From Chitinophagaceae bacterium (lineage in GTDB: Bacteria; Bacteroidota; Bacteroidia; Chitinophagales; Chitinophagaceae): a stretch of DNA of 64,000 bases. The position numbers and the translations under genes were made by a program. The number at the start of each line of letters is the position of its first letter. The first letter of the stretch is position 1. Positions 7,282 through 16,067 of this stretch are shown in pieces. The DNA is taken from assembly GCA_947454155.1 (NCBI GenBank), contig CANGIT010000012.1:55674-119673 (forward strand), read 5' to 3'. The notes under the pieces were generated by a model, which made no database searches, was not told the DNA's origin, and saw only the letters and a list, made by a program, of their open reading frames with translations.

Positions 7282-7986
7282 TTACAGGATATTTTCCAGT
7301 TCTTTCAGGTCATGAATGATATGGGTGGGTTTGATGTCTGTTGAAGCTTTGATATGATTGACAAATATCGCATCCATGCCTGCATTCAAAGCCCCCGTGA
7401 TGTCGGCTTCCAGGTTATCGCCGATCATGATGGAAGCGCTCATGGTAGTGCCCGCTTTGCGGATGGCATATTCAAAAATTTCTTTTTCCGGCTTCATGCT
7501 GTTGCTCGCTTCGGAAGTGATCACATGCGTGAAGAAATGATCGATCTTGCTGTTTCTGATCTTGTTCCATTGTGTCTTTTCAAAGCCATTGGTAATAAGG
7601 TGTATCGAATATTTTTTTTGTGACAGATAAGCCAAAATCTCATGGGCATGCGGAAACATGCCTTGCTGGGTGGGCAGGATCTCAAGAAAAGCGGCACTCA
7701 TTTTTTTAGACAACTCCTCATCACCGATCTTGTAATCGAGCAGGGTGCGCCACATTCTACGCCATTTGAGCTCGTCGGCTGTGATGAATCCTTTCTGGTA
7801 TCTTTCCCAAAGCAGTTTGTTGTGAACGGCATATTTTTCGAAAAAATCTTCAAAACCGCAAGCTAACTTATGGTCAAGTTCAAAATCTTCAAAAACAGCC
7901 TTCATGGTGAGTTGGGCATTGGCATCAAAATCCCAGAGGGTATGGTCCAAATCAAAAAAAATGTGTTCGTATCTTTTTGTCGTCAT
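7282..7986 (-). CDS. yjjG: YjjG-type HAD pyrimidine nucleotidase
   Basis: Haloacid-dehalogenase phosphatase resembling YjjG, which dephosphorylates non-canonical pyrimidine nucleoside monophosphates to keep them out of DNA. HAD motifs are in order: I with Asp12/Asp14 in FFDLDHTLWDF, II in LITNGF, III Lys in SMKPEKEIF, IV in GDNLEADITGA. A helical cap sits between motifs I and II. 234 residues is normal. Cytoplasmic. A TATCTTTA box on the minus strand at 8035-8028 could be its promoter. Family assignment is firm; substrate is inferred. Confidence 0.87.
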   Translation of the reverse strand: MTTKRYEHIFFDLDHTLWDFDANAQLTMKAVFEDFELDHKLACGFEDFFEKYAVHNKLLWERYQKGFITADELKWRRMWRTLLDYKIGDEELSKKMSAAFLEILPTQQGMFPHAHEILAYLSQKKYSIHLITNGFEKTQWNKIRNSKIDHFFTHVITSEASNSMKPEKEIFEYAIRKAGTTMSASIMIGDNLEADITGALNAGMDAIFVNHIKASTDIKPTHIIHDLKELENIL

Positions 7987-8008
7987 AACAATTTGGATGG
8001 GTTGTAAT

Positions 8009-8016
8009 TATCTTTG
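8009..8016 (+). promoter_or_regulatory. -7 box upstream of the SDR gene
   Basis: Exact TATCTTTG on the plus strand. Predicted transcript start is near 8022, leaving a roughly 90-nt leader before the SDR start codon that contains a 20-codon upstream open frame. A divergent TATCTTTA on the minus strand (8035-8028) faces the nucleotidase gene. Confidence 0.5.
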
Positions 8017-8055
8017 GACCGGTAAGGTAAAGATAATCGTTCAATTTTCGGAGTC

Positions 8056-8118
8056 ATGTCCCAACGTTGGATTGACGAGGTAAAGTATAACAGTTTTTCT
8101 ATAAAATCATCATCATGA
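8056..8118 (+). CDS. Possible 20-codon leader ORF overlapping the SDR start
   Basis: ATG at 8056 opens a 20-residue frame (MSQRWIDEVKYNSFSIKSSS) whose TGA (8116-8118) overlaps the SDR ATG (8115-8117) as ATGA, an arrangement that couples translation. No similarity is recognised and a chance overlap is possible, so this is a low-confidence call. Confidence 0.25.
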   Translation: MSQRWIDEVKYNSFSIKSSS

Positions 8119-8813
8119 ATGTAGTGATCACAGGTGCAAGCAAAGGTATTGGAAAGGCCTTGGCCATCAGATTTGTAAAAGAAGGTCATCAGGTTTTTCT
8201 TTCGGCACGAACAGCGACTCAGCTGAATACCACCCGTGATGAAATCAAAGCCGCTTATCCCGAAGCAGGCATACATGTATTTTGCGGCGACATGTCGAAA
8301 CAACCGGAGGCAAAAGCATTTGCCGATTTTTGTTTGTCTATTGCCACACCAGACATCCTTATCAACAATGCGGGTTCCTATGAACCTGGAGATTGCAAGG
8401 ATGAACAAGGTGAGGTTCTTGCCCGGATGATGGATGTGAATTTTTATACGGCTTATCATGTTACCACCGCCTTCCTGCCAGCCATGATAGCTGCAGGGAA
8501 AGGCCATCTCTTTTTTAGTTGTTCCATTGCTTCACTTCGTGCCTATGCCAATGGTGGATGCTATGGGGTAAGCAAATATGCCTTACATGGATATAGTAAG
8601 AATCTGCGTCTCGAACTGATGCCTCATCAGATCAAAGTGACATCCATTTTTCCGGGCGCGGTATTAACCGACTCCTGGGGAGATTTCGACAACAGCAACA
8701 ATCGCATCATGGTGGTGGAAGATATCGCTGAAATGGTTTATGCGGCTACACAACTGTCTCCGCAGGCCTGTGTGGAAGATATCGTTATCAGACCGCAGTT
8801 GGGTGATTTATAA
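8115..8813 (+). CDS. Short-chain dehydrogenase/reductase (SDR)
   Basis: Classical SDR oxidoreductase, 232 residues, NAD(P)H dependent and cytoplasmic. Rossmann motif TGASKGIG at 6-13, NNAG at 84-87, and the catalytic set Ser137, Tyr150, Lys154 (YGVSK) are present. The FPGAVLTDSW motif follows. Arg32 in LSARTA after the second strand hints at NADPH preference (inference from SDR rules). The substrate cannot be told from sequence. It stands alone between the divergent nucleotidase and the convergent response regulator. Confidence 0.88.
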   Translation: MNVVITGASKGIGKALAIRFVKEGHQVFLSARTATQLNTTRDEIKAAYPEAGIHVFCGDMSKQPEAKAFADFCLSIATPDILINNAGSYEPGDCKDEQGEVLARMMDVNFYTAYHVTTAFLPAMIAAGKGHLFFSCSIASLRAYANGGCYGVSKYALHGYSKNLRLELMPHQIKVTSIFPGAVLTDSWGDFDNSNNRIMVVEDIAEMVYAATQLSPQACVEDIVIRPQLGDL

Positions 8814-8838
8814 GTGAAGGCTGCTTGTTGCGTTCGTT

Positions 8839-9552
8839 TTATGAACCAAGCGTGAACTTATATCCCATACCCCGGACAGAATGAAAATAAACCGGATGCC
8901 TCGAATCTTCTTCGAAGTATTTCCTGAAGTTCAAAATGAAATTGTCGATTGTACGGGTAGTGGGATAAACATTGTAGCCCCAAACGGTCTGCAGTATTTT
9001 TTCGCGCGTCACCACTTCGTTTTTGTTTTCAATAAGCAGTTTCAGGAGCATGGCTTCTTTCTTGGTCAGTTCTATCTGTTCTCCCCGTTTATTGATGGCT
9101 GTTAGTCCGTTGAAGTCTATGCTGTGTCCACCGAATTCGTAATGATCGCTGAGGGTGGATTTGTTGGCGATGATTTCATTTTTTCTGATCAGATTTTCCA
9201 CACGCAGTAACAGTTCCTCAAGATTGAAAGGCTTGGTCAGATAGTCGTCGGCTCCTTTTTTAAGGCCCAGCACCCTGTCGGCACTGCTGCTTTTGGCACT
9301 CAGGATCAGAATGGGTGTGTTGATCTGTTGCACACGAATACTTTCCAGTACCGAAATGCCGTCAACTTCTGGCAGCATCACATCGAGAATGATCAGATCG
9401 AAATGTTCCTGGTGGATGATTTTCAATGCGGCACTGCCGTCAAAGCTGCTGCTCACCTCATAGCCTTCCAGTTCGAGGTTCAGTTTTAGTGCCTCCTGAA
9501 GATTTTCTTCATCTTCCACCAAGAGAATCGAATACTTTTTATTCATGTTCAT
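8839..9552 (-). CDS. OmpR/PhoB-family response regulator
   Basis: Two-domain transcription factor, 237 residues. Receiver: acidic pocket EDEE at 13-16, phospho-acceptor Asp57 in LIILDVMLPEVDG, and Lys107 in YLTKPF. C-terminal winged helix: ELTKKEAMLLKLLIEN, REKILQTVWGY, RTIDNFILNFRKYFE and SVRGMGYKF, all classic for OmpR types. It follows its histidine kinase by 51 bp in one operon. The signal and targets are unknown; general likeness to the Bacteroidota RprXY-type pairs is noted but not proof. The start may be the first or the third codon (MNM). Confidence 0.92.
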   Translation of the reverse strand: MNMNKKYSILLVEDEENLQEALKLNLELEGYEVSSSFDGSAALKIIHQEHFDLIILDVMLPEVDGISVLESIRVQQINTPILILSAKSSSADRVLGLKKGADDYLTKPFNLEELLLRVENLIRKNEIIANKSTLSDHYEFGGHSIDFNGLTAINKRGEQIELTKKEAMLLKLLIENKNEVVTREKILQTVWGYNVYPTTRTIDNFILNFRKYFEEDSRHPVYFHSVRGMGYKFTLGS

Positions 9553-9603
9553 TTTTTCTGTTTCTCAAAGCCGTTCAATTGTATAAATCTTGATTTTATG
9601 GAA

Positions 9604-10584
9604 TCAACATACCTCTTTCGGCAACGATAAGATGAAACGGCTGCCTTTCGGCGAATGGTCTTCTATTTGAATGCGTCCATTCAAGGCCGTTACTATCCTT
9701 TTTACGAGGTAAAGCCCCAAGCCTGTTCCTTTGGCGCGTTGAGTGGCAGCAGTTCCCAGTCTTCTGTATTTTTCAAATACCATTCTTTTATCGGCATCCT
9801 TGATACCGGGTCCTTCGTCGCGCACCTCAATGCAATTCATGCCTTCGTGTTCATACACGCTGATGGAAACGGCACCTTCCTTGGGTGTATATTTTATGGC
9901 GTTGTCAAGGAGATTATTAACCGCTATTTGGAGCAGAAAATGATCCGCACTGCTTGTCAGCGGGGGTTCTGTATTTCCTTCAATTTTTCTTTCGGGGTAT
10001 CGGTTGACAAAATCATTGACGGTAACTTTTACCAGCTCATTGAGTACAACGGATTCTTTGTTCAACTTGTATCCGCCAGCCTCCATTTGCGAACTGATTA
10101 AAAGATTACTGCATAATGCATTCATCCGGTTGGCTTCCTGCAGGGTATTACCGATAAGCCTTGATTGCTGTGATTCGTCGAGTTTTCTTTTTTGTAAAGT
10201 TTCGAGGTTCAGTTTGGTGATAGCCAAAGGTGTTTTCAGTTCGTGTGTGACCGCCATCATAAAACTATGCTGCTCCTGAGTAATTTTAAATTGTTTTTTA
10301 ACGGCCCGGAAAAGGAAGATAGCCCCCGAGATGATGAGTAACAGAAAAATGCTTCCTTCTCCCAAATATTGGGCGGTCTTTCTTTGTTTTTCTAAGGCGA
10401 TAAGATTGTAGTCGGTGGCGGCAATCGTTTTTCCGGCTTGCAACAAAGCCGTTTTGTAAGCAGCCATCTGATCATTTTGTTGGATGAGGGCGATGTACCA
10501 CCAAATCAGCGCTGCGATAATGTAGAATAACAGTATCCAGTAGATGAAGAATATGGTTTTTATTTTTCTTGCGCTGCCGGGCAT
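9604..10584 (-). CDS. Sensor histidine kinase
   Basis: Inner-membrane kinase of 326 residues. Transmembrane helices at about 11-33 and 78-95 enclose a short periplasmic loop of about 45 residues, too small for a classic ligand domain. The cytoplasmic part holds the H-box with His114 in VTHELKTPL, N-box NNLLDNAIKYTP, G1 DEGPGI and G2 GTGLGLYLV. No HAMP domain is obvious. It is first in a kinase-regulator operon transcribed toward 8839. Signal is unknown. Confidence 0.92.
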   Translation of the reverse strand: MPGSARKIKTIFFIYWILLFYIIAALIWWYIALIQQNDQMAAYKTALLQAGKTIAATDYNLIALEKQRKTAQYLGEGSIFLLLIISGAIFLFRAVKKQFKITQEQHSFMMAVTHELKTPLAITKLNLETLQKRKLDESQQSRLIGNTLQEANRMNALCSNLLISSQMEAGGYKLNKESVVLNELVKVTVNDFVNRYPERKIEGNTEPPLTSSADHFLLQIAVNNLLDNAIKYTPKEGAVSISVYEHEGMNCIEVRDEGPGIKDADKRMVFEKYRRLGTAATQRAKGTGLGLYLVKRIVTALNGRIQIEDHSPKGSRFILSLPKEVC

Positions 10585-10609
10585 GTGATGGGTTGACGGG
10601 GTTTTTGCA

Positions 10610-11488
10610 CTAATTTCTTTTATCGAGTCCCCAACTGAGTTTGTTTCTGAGTGTTTGCAGGAAATTATTTTCGTTCATCCGAATGAGCTGTATGTCAAAA
10701 CTTTCTTTTTTTACCGCCAGTTGCACTTCCTTGCTCACAATTTCTCTGCGGCTGTCTAGCGTGCAGATGAAACCATCCGTTCTTCCTTCCACTTCAAAGG
10801 AGATGATGTTGTTATCGGGGATGATGATGGGTCTGATGTTCAGGTTGTGAGGCGCAACAGGAGTGATCACAAAACTGCTGCTGTCGGGGAATACCACCGG
10901 ACCATTGCAGCTTAAGGAATAACCGGTAGACCCGGTTGGCGTGGCCACAATCAATCCATCTGCCCAGTAAGTGTTTAGAAACTCGCCATTCAGATAGGTG
11001 TGTATCTTGATCATGGGAGAAGTATCCATCTTATGAATAGAGAACTCATTCAGTCCATATGGTGTTTTTCCGAACAAGGGCACATTGGCATCCAGATGCA
11101 CCAGCGTACGACTATCGGTAACATATTTTCTGTTGGCGATAGCATCAATGGCGGTGCTGATTTCTTCTTTTCCCAGATTGGCCAGAAAACCCAATCTGCC
11201 GTAGTTGATGCCAAGTATCGGAATGCCTGAATCTCTCACTAAAGTAACAGTATCCAGCAAGGTACCATCTCCTCCCAAACTAATCATGCAATCTACCTGC
11301 TGATCCAAATCTTCAAAAGAACTGAACGTGGAATAATTGGTATCCAGATTAACAGAACAATAAAACTGATTGAAGAAATCCTGAAAGAAAACAGGCTCCA
11401 CGCCATTGGCCATCAGATGTTCGAAAAGCTGACTGATGTCTTTCATCTGGTCATTTTCAACACCGCGACTGTATATTGCTATTTTCAT
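10610..11488 (-). CDS. nadK: NAD kinase
   Basis: Phosphorylates NAD to NADP using ATP; essential, cytoplasmic. 292 residues. GGDGT at 72-76 is the nucleotide site, GLNEFSIHK and ATPTGSTGYSLSCNGP are the NAD-binding signatures. The Omp85 and CBS-protein genes upstream on the same strand recur as neighbours of nadK in Bacteroidota, as far as I recall. A 93-bp gap separates it from the Omp85 gene, with no clear terminator, so co-transcription is possible. Confidence 0.93.
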   Translation of the reverse strand: MKIAIYSRGVENDQMKDISQLFEHLMANGVEPVFFQDFFNQFYCSVNLDTNYSTFSSFEDLDQQVDCMISLGGDGTLLDTVTLVRDSGIPILGINYGRLGFLANLGKEEISTAIDAIANRKYVTDSRTLVHLDANVPLFGKTPYGLNEFSIHKMDTSPMIKIHTYLNGEFLNTYWADGLIVATPTGSTGYSLSCNGPVVFPDSSSFVITPVAPHNLNIRPIIIPDNNIISFEVEGRTDGFICTLDSRREIVSKEVQLAVKKESFDIQLIRMNENNFLQTLRNKLSWGLDKRN

Positions 11489-11581
11489 CTGCTTGCTTTG
11501 TTATTAAAAATTTGCCACTTGATTAGCCCTTTGCTTGACGATTAAGGTCAACATCCCTACAGGTAAGGCAAATCAGCTTAC

Positions 11582-13030
11582 TCACAAAATGCTTCTGGCA
11601 TGCAAAAATAACCCCTTTTCGCCTAATTGGTTGTAACTGAATTCCACACTCAGTTTAAGGTCATAAAGGCTCAAGATGTCTAGGCCAAATCCTCCGGTAT
11701 ATAAAAGTTGATTATTGAGCCGCGTATCCAGTTCGTGACGATTGTAGGCAAATCCGGTTTCACCATAAGCCTTGCCATAAAATGAAAATGGGATGTAGGG
11801 CAACGCCTTGATTTTGAAGGGCACAGGGATTTTAAATGACAAGAGTTTCTTTGAAATTGTGTACTTGCCAACGCCGGCCACCACACCATCCACCACATAA
11901 TTTTCTAGGCCGCTCAAGTAAAAATCGCCATAGCCCAGGGCCCGCTGATTGAGGTAAGGCTGACGGAAAGGAAGTTTTAATTTCCCCATGAACACCAGGC
12001 TGCTGAAGAAGCCGTGTGAATGCGGGTAGTATTTTCGGAAAGTAAAATCAACACTCAGCATATTGATTCCGCCTTTGATACCCAGTCCTCTTTTGATGAT
12101 GCCCAAGGTGAAAATTTTGCCTTGTTGGGGAAAATTGATGTTGTCGATATTCGCGTATTGATATCCGTAGCTGATATCTGTATATCCGATCTGACTTTTG
12201 TTGATGTTGAAATAATCGGGATTGTATTTTTCAGTCAGTAAGCTGTCGTTTACTTTCACATGCGTGTATTGCACCGTAAGAAAATGTTTTCGGTAGAAAC
12301 CTTTTCTTACGCGGTAAGTTCCACTGATGAAAAAAGCATCTTTGTCGAAACGGTCGCTTTTGAATTGCATCAGCTTGTTATCGATATTGGTCTTGTAAGG
12401 AAACTCTTTTGTTTGTGAGAAGCCCGTAGCGAAAGAAAATCCTTCAGTCAGTTTTTTGTTGGAATAGGGCGCATTGTAAACAGCGGTGAAATTCCGCGAG
12501 TAGCCGTTCAGCAAATAGAAGTTCAATTGATCTGCTCTTCCACTTACATTATACTGCGTGTATTTGATGCCGTAAGTCACTCTTTGAAGATCGGCATGGT
12601 AGGTGCGCCACCATTCATTAAAGTCGCGGTCGATCAGCTTGAATTGGGGTGCGGGGTAAATATACCATCTTTCAATAACGGCAATCGTTAGCTGAAGTTC
12701 GTAGGCATTGGCCAGTTCTGGCCGAATCTCAACGATTGAAAAAAGGTTGGTGTTGTATATCAGGGATTTCGCTTTTTCAATTTCATTGTAGAGCTCGCCG
12801 GCTTTGATGGAATCACCGATATTGAAACTGAGTTCGCGCAGAATGATGTAGTCTTTTGTTTTTTTGTTTCCTGTAATCTTCACCTGTCCTACTTTCAGCA
12901 AGGCGTTGGGGTCTATGGTTTTATTGAAAAGCGTATCAAAGACTTTAATTGGAAGATTGCCGGAAATGGCGACCTTTTGGCAAAAGCAGAAGAACACCAA
13001 CACAGCATAGCAGCGGATTCTTTTGCTCAT
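11582..13030 (-). CDS. Omp85-family outer-membrane protein with one POTRA domain
   Basis: 482-residue exported protein: hydrophobic signal (MSKRIRCYAVLVFFCFCQ...), a single POTRA-like module at about 45-120 (VGQVKITGNKKTKDYIILRE, LYNEIEKAKSLIYNTNLFS), then about 350 residues with alternating beta-barrel pattern, ending at ...HARSIL. The overall plan is that of BamA/TamA relatives, but with one POTRA it is far smaller than BamA, so it is a paralogue of unknown client. The CBS-domain gene lies 22 bp upstream in the same direction. Role in outer-membrane protein insertion or transport is inferred from family only. Confidence 0.8.
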   Translation of the reverse strand: MSKRIRCYAVLVFFCFCQKVAISGNLPIKVFDTLFNKTIDPNALLKVGQVKITGNKKTKDYIILRELSFNIGDSIKAGELYNEIEKAKSLIYNTNLFSIVEIRPELANAYELQLTIAVIERWYIYPAPQFKLIDRDFNEWWRTYHADLQRVTYGIKYTQYNVSGRADQLNFYLLNGYSRNFTAVYNAPYSNKKLTEGFSFATGFSQTKEFPYKTNIDNKLMQFKSDRFDKDAFFISGTYRVRKGFYRKHFLTVQYTHVKVNDSLLTEKYNPDYFNINKSQIGYTDISYGYQYANIDNINFPQQGKIFTLGIIKRGLGIKGGINMLSVDFTFRKYYPHSHGFFSSLVFMGKLKLPFRQPYLNQRALGYGDFYLSGLENYVVDGVVAGVGKYTISKKLLSFKIPVPFKIKALPYIPFSFYGKAYGETGFAYNRHELDTRLNNQLLYTGGFGLDILSLYDLKLSVEFSYNQLGEKGLFLHARSIL

Positions 13031-13052
13031 GGTTTTATCATTTCTGAGATGA

Positions 13053-13715
13053 TCAGATTTCCAGATAGTTCATCAGGTTTCTGAAGTTGGTATCCGAACG
13101 GTCTTCAAATTTATCGAATCCGAATTGATGTACAATGTGATATTCAAAACGCTGGAAAGTGGCGGCCACTGCGGCGATTTCTCTTTTGTTGAGGTGCAAG
13201 GTGATTTGTAGGGCGCCATTGCTCACGTTGGTCATGGTGTTGAGGTGAAGGATAGTGCAATCATTGCTTTCCACAATTCTGCTGATTTCGGACAAGGAGA
13301 AATGAATTCTTTCTGTCTCTAGTACTATGATGCCGCCGATTTCGTTGGCCCCAGAAAATTCACCCAGCATCTTTAGCAGTTCTGTGGCCGTGATCACCCC
13401 AATGAATACAGCCTCTTTATCGAGCACAGGAACAATATTCGATTCGTACTGATTGCAAAATCCTATTGCGTTGAGAAAATGAACATCATCGGGCACATAA
13501 ATCAACTGAATATGTTCATTGATATTTTCTATGATGGCTTTGTCGTCATCAAAGTCCAGCAGGTCGTCTTCGCTGATGAGTCCCAGGTATTTTTTTTCGG
13601 ATATTACAGGAAGGTGTGTAAGCTTGAAATCATTGATGAGTTGCTTGGCTTTGCCAATGGTGTCGTGCAGTTGAAGACGGGGTATGTTCTGGTCGATTAA
13701 TTCAGAAGTGAGCAT
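13053..13715 (-). CDS. CBS-domain pair protein
   Basis: 220-residue soluble protein with two CBS modules (about 10-60, KYLGLISEDDLLDF; about 75-125, AVFIGVITATELLKML) and a C-terminal region of ACT-like character (IIVLETERIHFSLSEISRIVE). CBS pairs usually bind adenine nucleotides and act as energy or ligand sensors. It has no catalytic partner domain. It is the first gene of a run with the Omp85 protein and nadK, and might sense adenylates, but its target is unknown. Confidence 0.82.
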   Translation of the reverse strand: MLTSELIDQNIPRLQLHDTIGKAKQLINDFKLTHLPVISEKKYLGLISEDDLLDFDDDKAIIENINEHIQLIYVPDDVHFLNAIGFCNQYESNIVPVLDKEAVFIGVITATELLKMLGEFSGANEIGGIIVLETERIHFSLSEISRIVESNDCTILHLNTMTNVSNGALQITLHLNKREIAAVAATFQRFEYHIVHQFGFDKFEDRSDTNFRNLMNYLEI

Positions 13716-13787
13716 GTGATGAAAATTGGTCTTCGTAAATCTATGACATCCTATGGCAATCGAAAGGTCGTTGCTTTCAAAAAATTG

Positions 13788-14555
13788 TTAAACCGGCTGG
13801 CCAACTTTCAACAGAAATCCATCCAGGATTCGGTTGAATTCATGGGGTACTTCCATCATCGGCGCATGCCCGCATTTGTCGATGAAATGAAGTTCCGAGT
13901 TGGGAATGAGCTTATGGAATTCCTCGCCCACAAATGGAGGCGTGATGGTATCGTTCTTTCCCCAGATCAGGCAGGTTGGAATTTTAATCTGGTTCAGCTC
14001 TTCACCTAAATTATTGCGGATGGCGCTTTTGGCCAGTGCGATGATTTTGATGACTTTGAGTCGGTTGTTGGTGATTTCAAAAACCTCATCCACCAGTTCG
14101 TCTGTAGCCATGGCGGGATCGTAAAAGGTAAGCGCGGTTTTATTGCGGATATATTCTTTATCGCCTCTTTTTGGATAAGAATCGCCCATGCCGTTCTCAA
14201 AAAGACCGGAGCTGCCTGTTAGGATAAGCGATTTGATTCTTTCGGGTTTCTTGAGCACATGTACCAGTCCAACGTGACCACCTAAGGAATTGCCCAGCAA
14301 ATGAATGCCGGTATAATTTCTGTGTTCGATGAACTTGTTCACGAACTTTTGCAAGCCGCCAACAGACGTATGCAATAAATCCATCTCCAGCAATGGCAAC
14401 ATCGGCACCACCACCTTATGTGTCTTTTTGAAATGTTCGATGAGGTCTTTGAAATTACTCAAGGCCCCGAATAAGCCATGCAGCAGCATCAGCACTTCGC
14501 CTTCACCTTCTTCGATGAACTTGAATTTGCCATCTTGTTGTATAGAGTAATCCAT
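13788..14555 (-). CDS. Alpha/beta-fold hydrolase
   Basis: 255-residue soluble hydrolase. Oxyanion segment LLHGLFGALSNF, nucleophile Ser90 in GNSLGG, acid Asp202 in WGKNDTITP, and His230 in DKCGHAPMME make a full triad. No signal peptide. Looks like the MhpC/BphD-like branch of esterases and C-C hydrolases, but substrate cannot be assigned. A 96-bp gap precedes the CvpA gene upstream on the same strand. Confidence 0.85.
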   Translation of the reverse strand: MDYSIQQDGKFKFIEEGEGEVLMLLHGLFGALSNFKDLIEHFKKTHKVVVPMLPLLEMDLLHTSVGGLQKFVNKFIEHRNYTGIHLLGNSLGGHVGLVHVLKKPERIKSLILTGSSGLFENGMGDSYPKRGDKEYIRNKTALTFYDPAMATDELVDEVFEITNNRLKVIKIIALAKSAIRNNLGEELNQIKIPTCLIWGKNDTITPPFVGEEFHKLIPNSELHFIDKCGHAPMMEVPHEFNRILDGFLLKVGQPV

Positions 14556-14651
14556 GTTGAAAAGCAGTTTTGTTTATTTCTTACGCCACATGCACATACG
14601 CATCATAGTGCCTGGTTCTGATTCGGGCTAAATTACGTCAAATAATACATT

Positions 14652-15188
14652 TTACTGTAAATTCCGGGAAACTCCCGAAAAAAAATCCTCAAGCTGATGA
14701 AATACATCCTGTAAAACAGGAATCAGTTTTCCCAGCATCTCCATGATGTCGGGTGCTAGCGGTGAAACGAGCGGATATACTTTTGATGACGCTAACATAT
14801 CTGGAGTGAAAATTTTCAATTGCTTGCCATAAAAAATCAGAATACTGAAAATCATCCCATACAAAATCATGTACAACAACACACCTCCCAGTTTATTCAT
14901 CCAACCCATCATGATGGCTTCCGAAGTCTTGGTCATCAGTTTGCCTGCATAATGCATACCCACTGCCACCAGTGCAAATACTAGAATGAAGGAAAAAAAT
15001 GGCAACCAGATGCCTGATAAGGAAAAATGTGCTTTCAGATAAACTGCTGTGATGGCCGATAATTTCAGTGCCGCCGCCAGTCCTATAAAAAATCCGATAA
15101 AGTCGAATAATGAAAGTACTATTCCTCTTTTCAAACCTTTATAGAGTGCCAGTATCATCAGCAGCAGAAAAAGAATATCGAGGATCAT
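14652..15188 (-). CDS. CvpA family membrane protein
   Basis: 178 residues with four hydrophobic helices (about 2-20, 26-48, 60-82, 100-122), matching the CvpA family, known from colicin V production and, in several bacteria, envelope stress tolerance. The Gly-rich LKRGIVLSLFDFIGFFIGL segment is typical. Molecular function is unsettled for the family. It follows yqeY by 25 bp, so the two are probably co-transcribed. Confidence 0.78.
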   Translation of the reverse strand: MILDILFLLLMILALYKGLKRGIVLSLFDFIGFFIGLAAALKLSAITAVYLKAHFSLSGIWLPFFSFILVFALVAVGMHYAGKLMTKTSEAIMMGWMNKLGGVLLYMILYGMIFSILIFYGKQLKIFTPDMLASSKVYPLVSPLAPDIMEMLGKLIPVLQDVFHQLEDFFSGVSRNLQ

Positions 15189-15213
15189 GATGTTGCAATA
15201 AGTTCGAGGTGTA

Positions 15214-15663
15214 TCAGCCCAGCATTTCCTTTATAATGGCACTGATGGTTTTACCGTCGGCTTTTCCGGCCATTTGTTTGGAGGCCACGCCCATCACCTT
15301 GCCCATGTCGCCCGCTCCTGCAGCACCGGTGGTGACGATGATGGCTTTCACGGCTTCACGAATTTCATCTTCCGACATTTGTTTGGGCAGGAATTTTTCT
15401 ATCACTTCCATTTCTTCTCTTTCTTTCTGTGCCAGGTCTTCTCTGCCTTGCTGTACAAAAATATCAAGCGCATCTTTGCGTTGTTTCATCATTTTCTGCA
15501 AAAACTTTTGCTCGGTGGCTTCATCCAGTTCGCCATTGGCGCCGGGTTCTGTTTTGGCTTTGATGATTTCGGCCTTGATGGCTCTCAGTGCTCTCAGTAC
15601 CGGTTCGTTTTTAGATTTCATGGCCTCTTTCATTTCGGCCATTATGTTTTGTTCGAGTGACAT
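15214..15663 (-). CDS. yqeY: GatB/YqeY domain protein
   Basis: 149-residue, mostly helical protein of the YqeY family, related to the tail domain of GatB in tRNA-dependent amidotransferase. Seen: LRALRAIKAEIIKAKTE near the start, KQRKDALDIFVQQGREDLAQ, FLPKQMSEDEIREAV and AGDMGKVMGV at the end. It is a free-standing tail domain without the kinase part; a tRNA-binding role is inferred. Lies between gldC and cvpA on the same strand. Confidence 0.88.
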   Translation of the reverse strand: MSLEQNIMAEMKEAMKSKNEPVLRALRAIKAEIIKAKTEPGANGELDEATEQKFLQKMMKQRKDALDIFVQQGREDLAQKEREEMEVIEKFLPKQMSEDEIREAVKAIIVTTGAAGAGDMGKVMGVASKQMAGKADGKTISAIIKEMLG

Positions 15664-15695
15664 GGTGTTGTGATTTAGAATTGAAGAATTGATGA

Positions 15696-16037
15696 TTAGG
15701 ATTGCTGTATCATTTCGTCGCGAAATTTTTTGTAAAAGTCTTTGGCGAATGTTTTCATTTCTTCGGCCAAAGGTTCATTGTTGGTGGCTCTTTTGAATGT
15801 ATCGGCCATGGTCATCAGCATCTGGTAAAAAAAATCGCCCATCTCGTCCACCATCATGTCTTTGGTCCAAAGGTCGATGCGAAGTGCAGATTTGTCGGCG
15901 CCGTCCCAAAAGGCCATACACATGGCTTTGGCGCGTTGCACCATGTCGGCAGTGCTGTCGCTGGCTTGCCAGTTGATTTGTTCGGGAATGCGGTTCGGAT
16001 CCAGGATCACATCTATAGTTATGGTTGATTTATGCAT
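15696..16037 (-). CDS. gldC: Gliding motility protein GldC
   Basis: 113-residue cytoplasmic protein of the GldC family, found almost only in Bacteroidota and connected to gliding in Flavobacterium johnsoniae. The central ALRIDLWTKDMMVDEMGDFF and YQMLMTMADTFKRAT segments are the family core. The open frame extends to a TTG at 16055, but an exact -7 box overlaps that TTG, so the ATG at 16037 is chosen. GldC also occurs in non-gliding members, so this alone does not prove motility; the giant repeat protein at the right end of the window would fit with it. Confidence 0.82.
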   Translation of the reverse strand: MHKSTITIDVILDPNRIPEQINWQASDSTADMVQRAKAMCMAFWDGADKSALRIDLWTKDMMVDEMGDFFYQMLMTMADTFKRATNNEPLAEEMKTFAKDFYKKFRDEMIQQS

Positions 16038-16052
16038 GATTTCATTTTCGGG

Positions 16053-16060
16053 CAAAGGTA
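16053..16060 (-). promoter_or_regulatory. -7 box of gldC
   Basis: Minus-strand TACCTTTG, exact match to TAnnTTTG, 16 bp before the ATG at 16037. It separates gldC-yqeY-cvpA from the glycosyltransferase gene that ends at 16068. Confidence 0.55.
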
Positions 16061-16067
16061 AGGCTAA

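Noticed and set aside
7101..7319. 72-residue open frame on the plus strand
   Set aside because: Overlaps the small secreted gene in another frame, runs through the terminator, and has no signal peptide or promoter.
7983..8507. 174-residue minus-strand frame
   Set aside because: Antisense to the SDR gene, whose catalytic motifs are complete; no family features.
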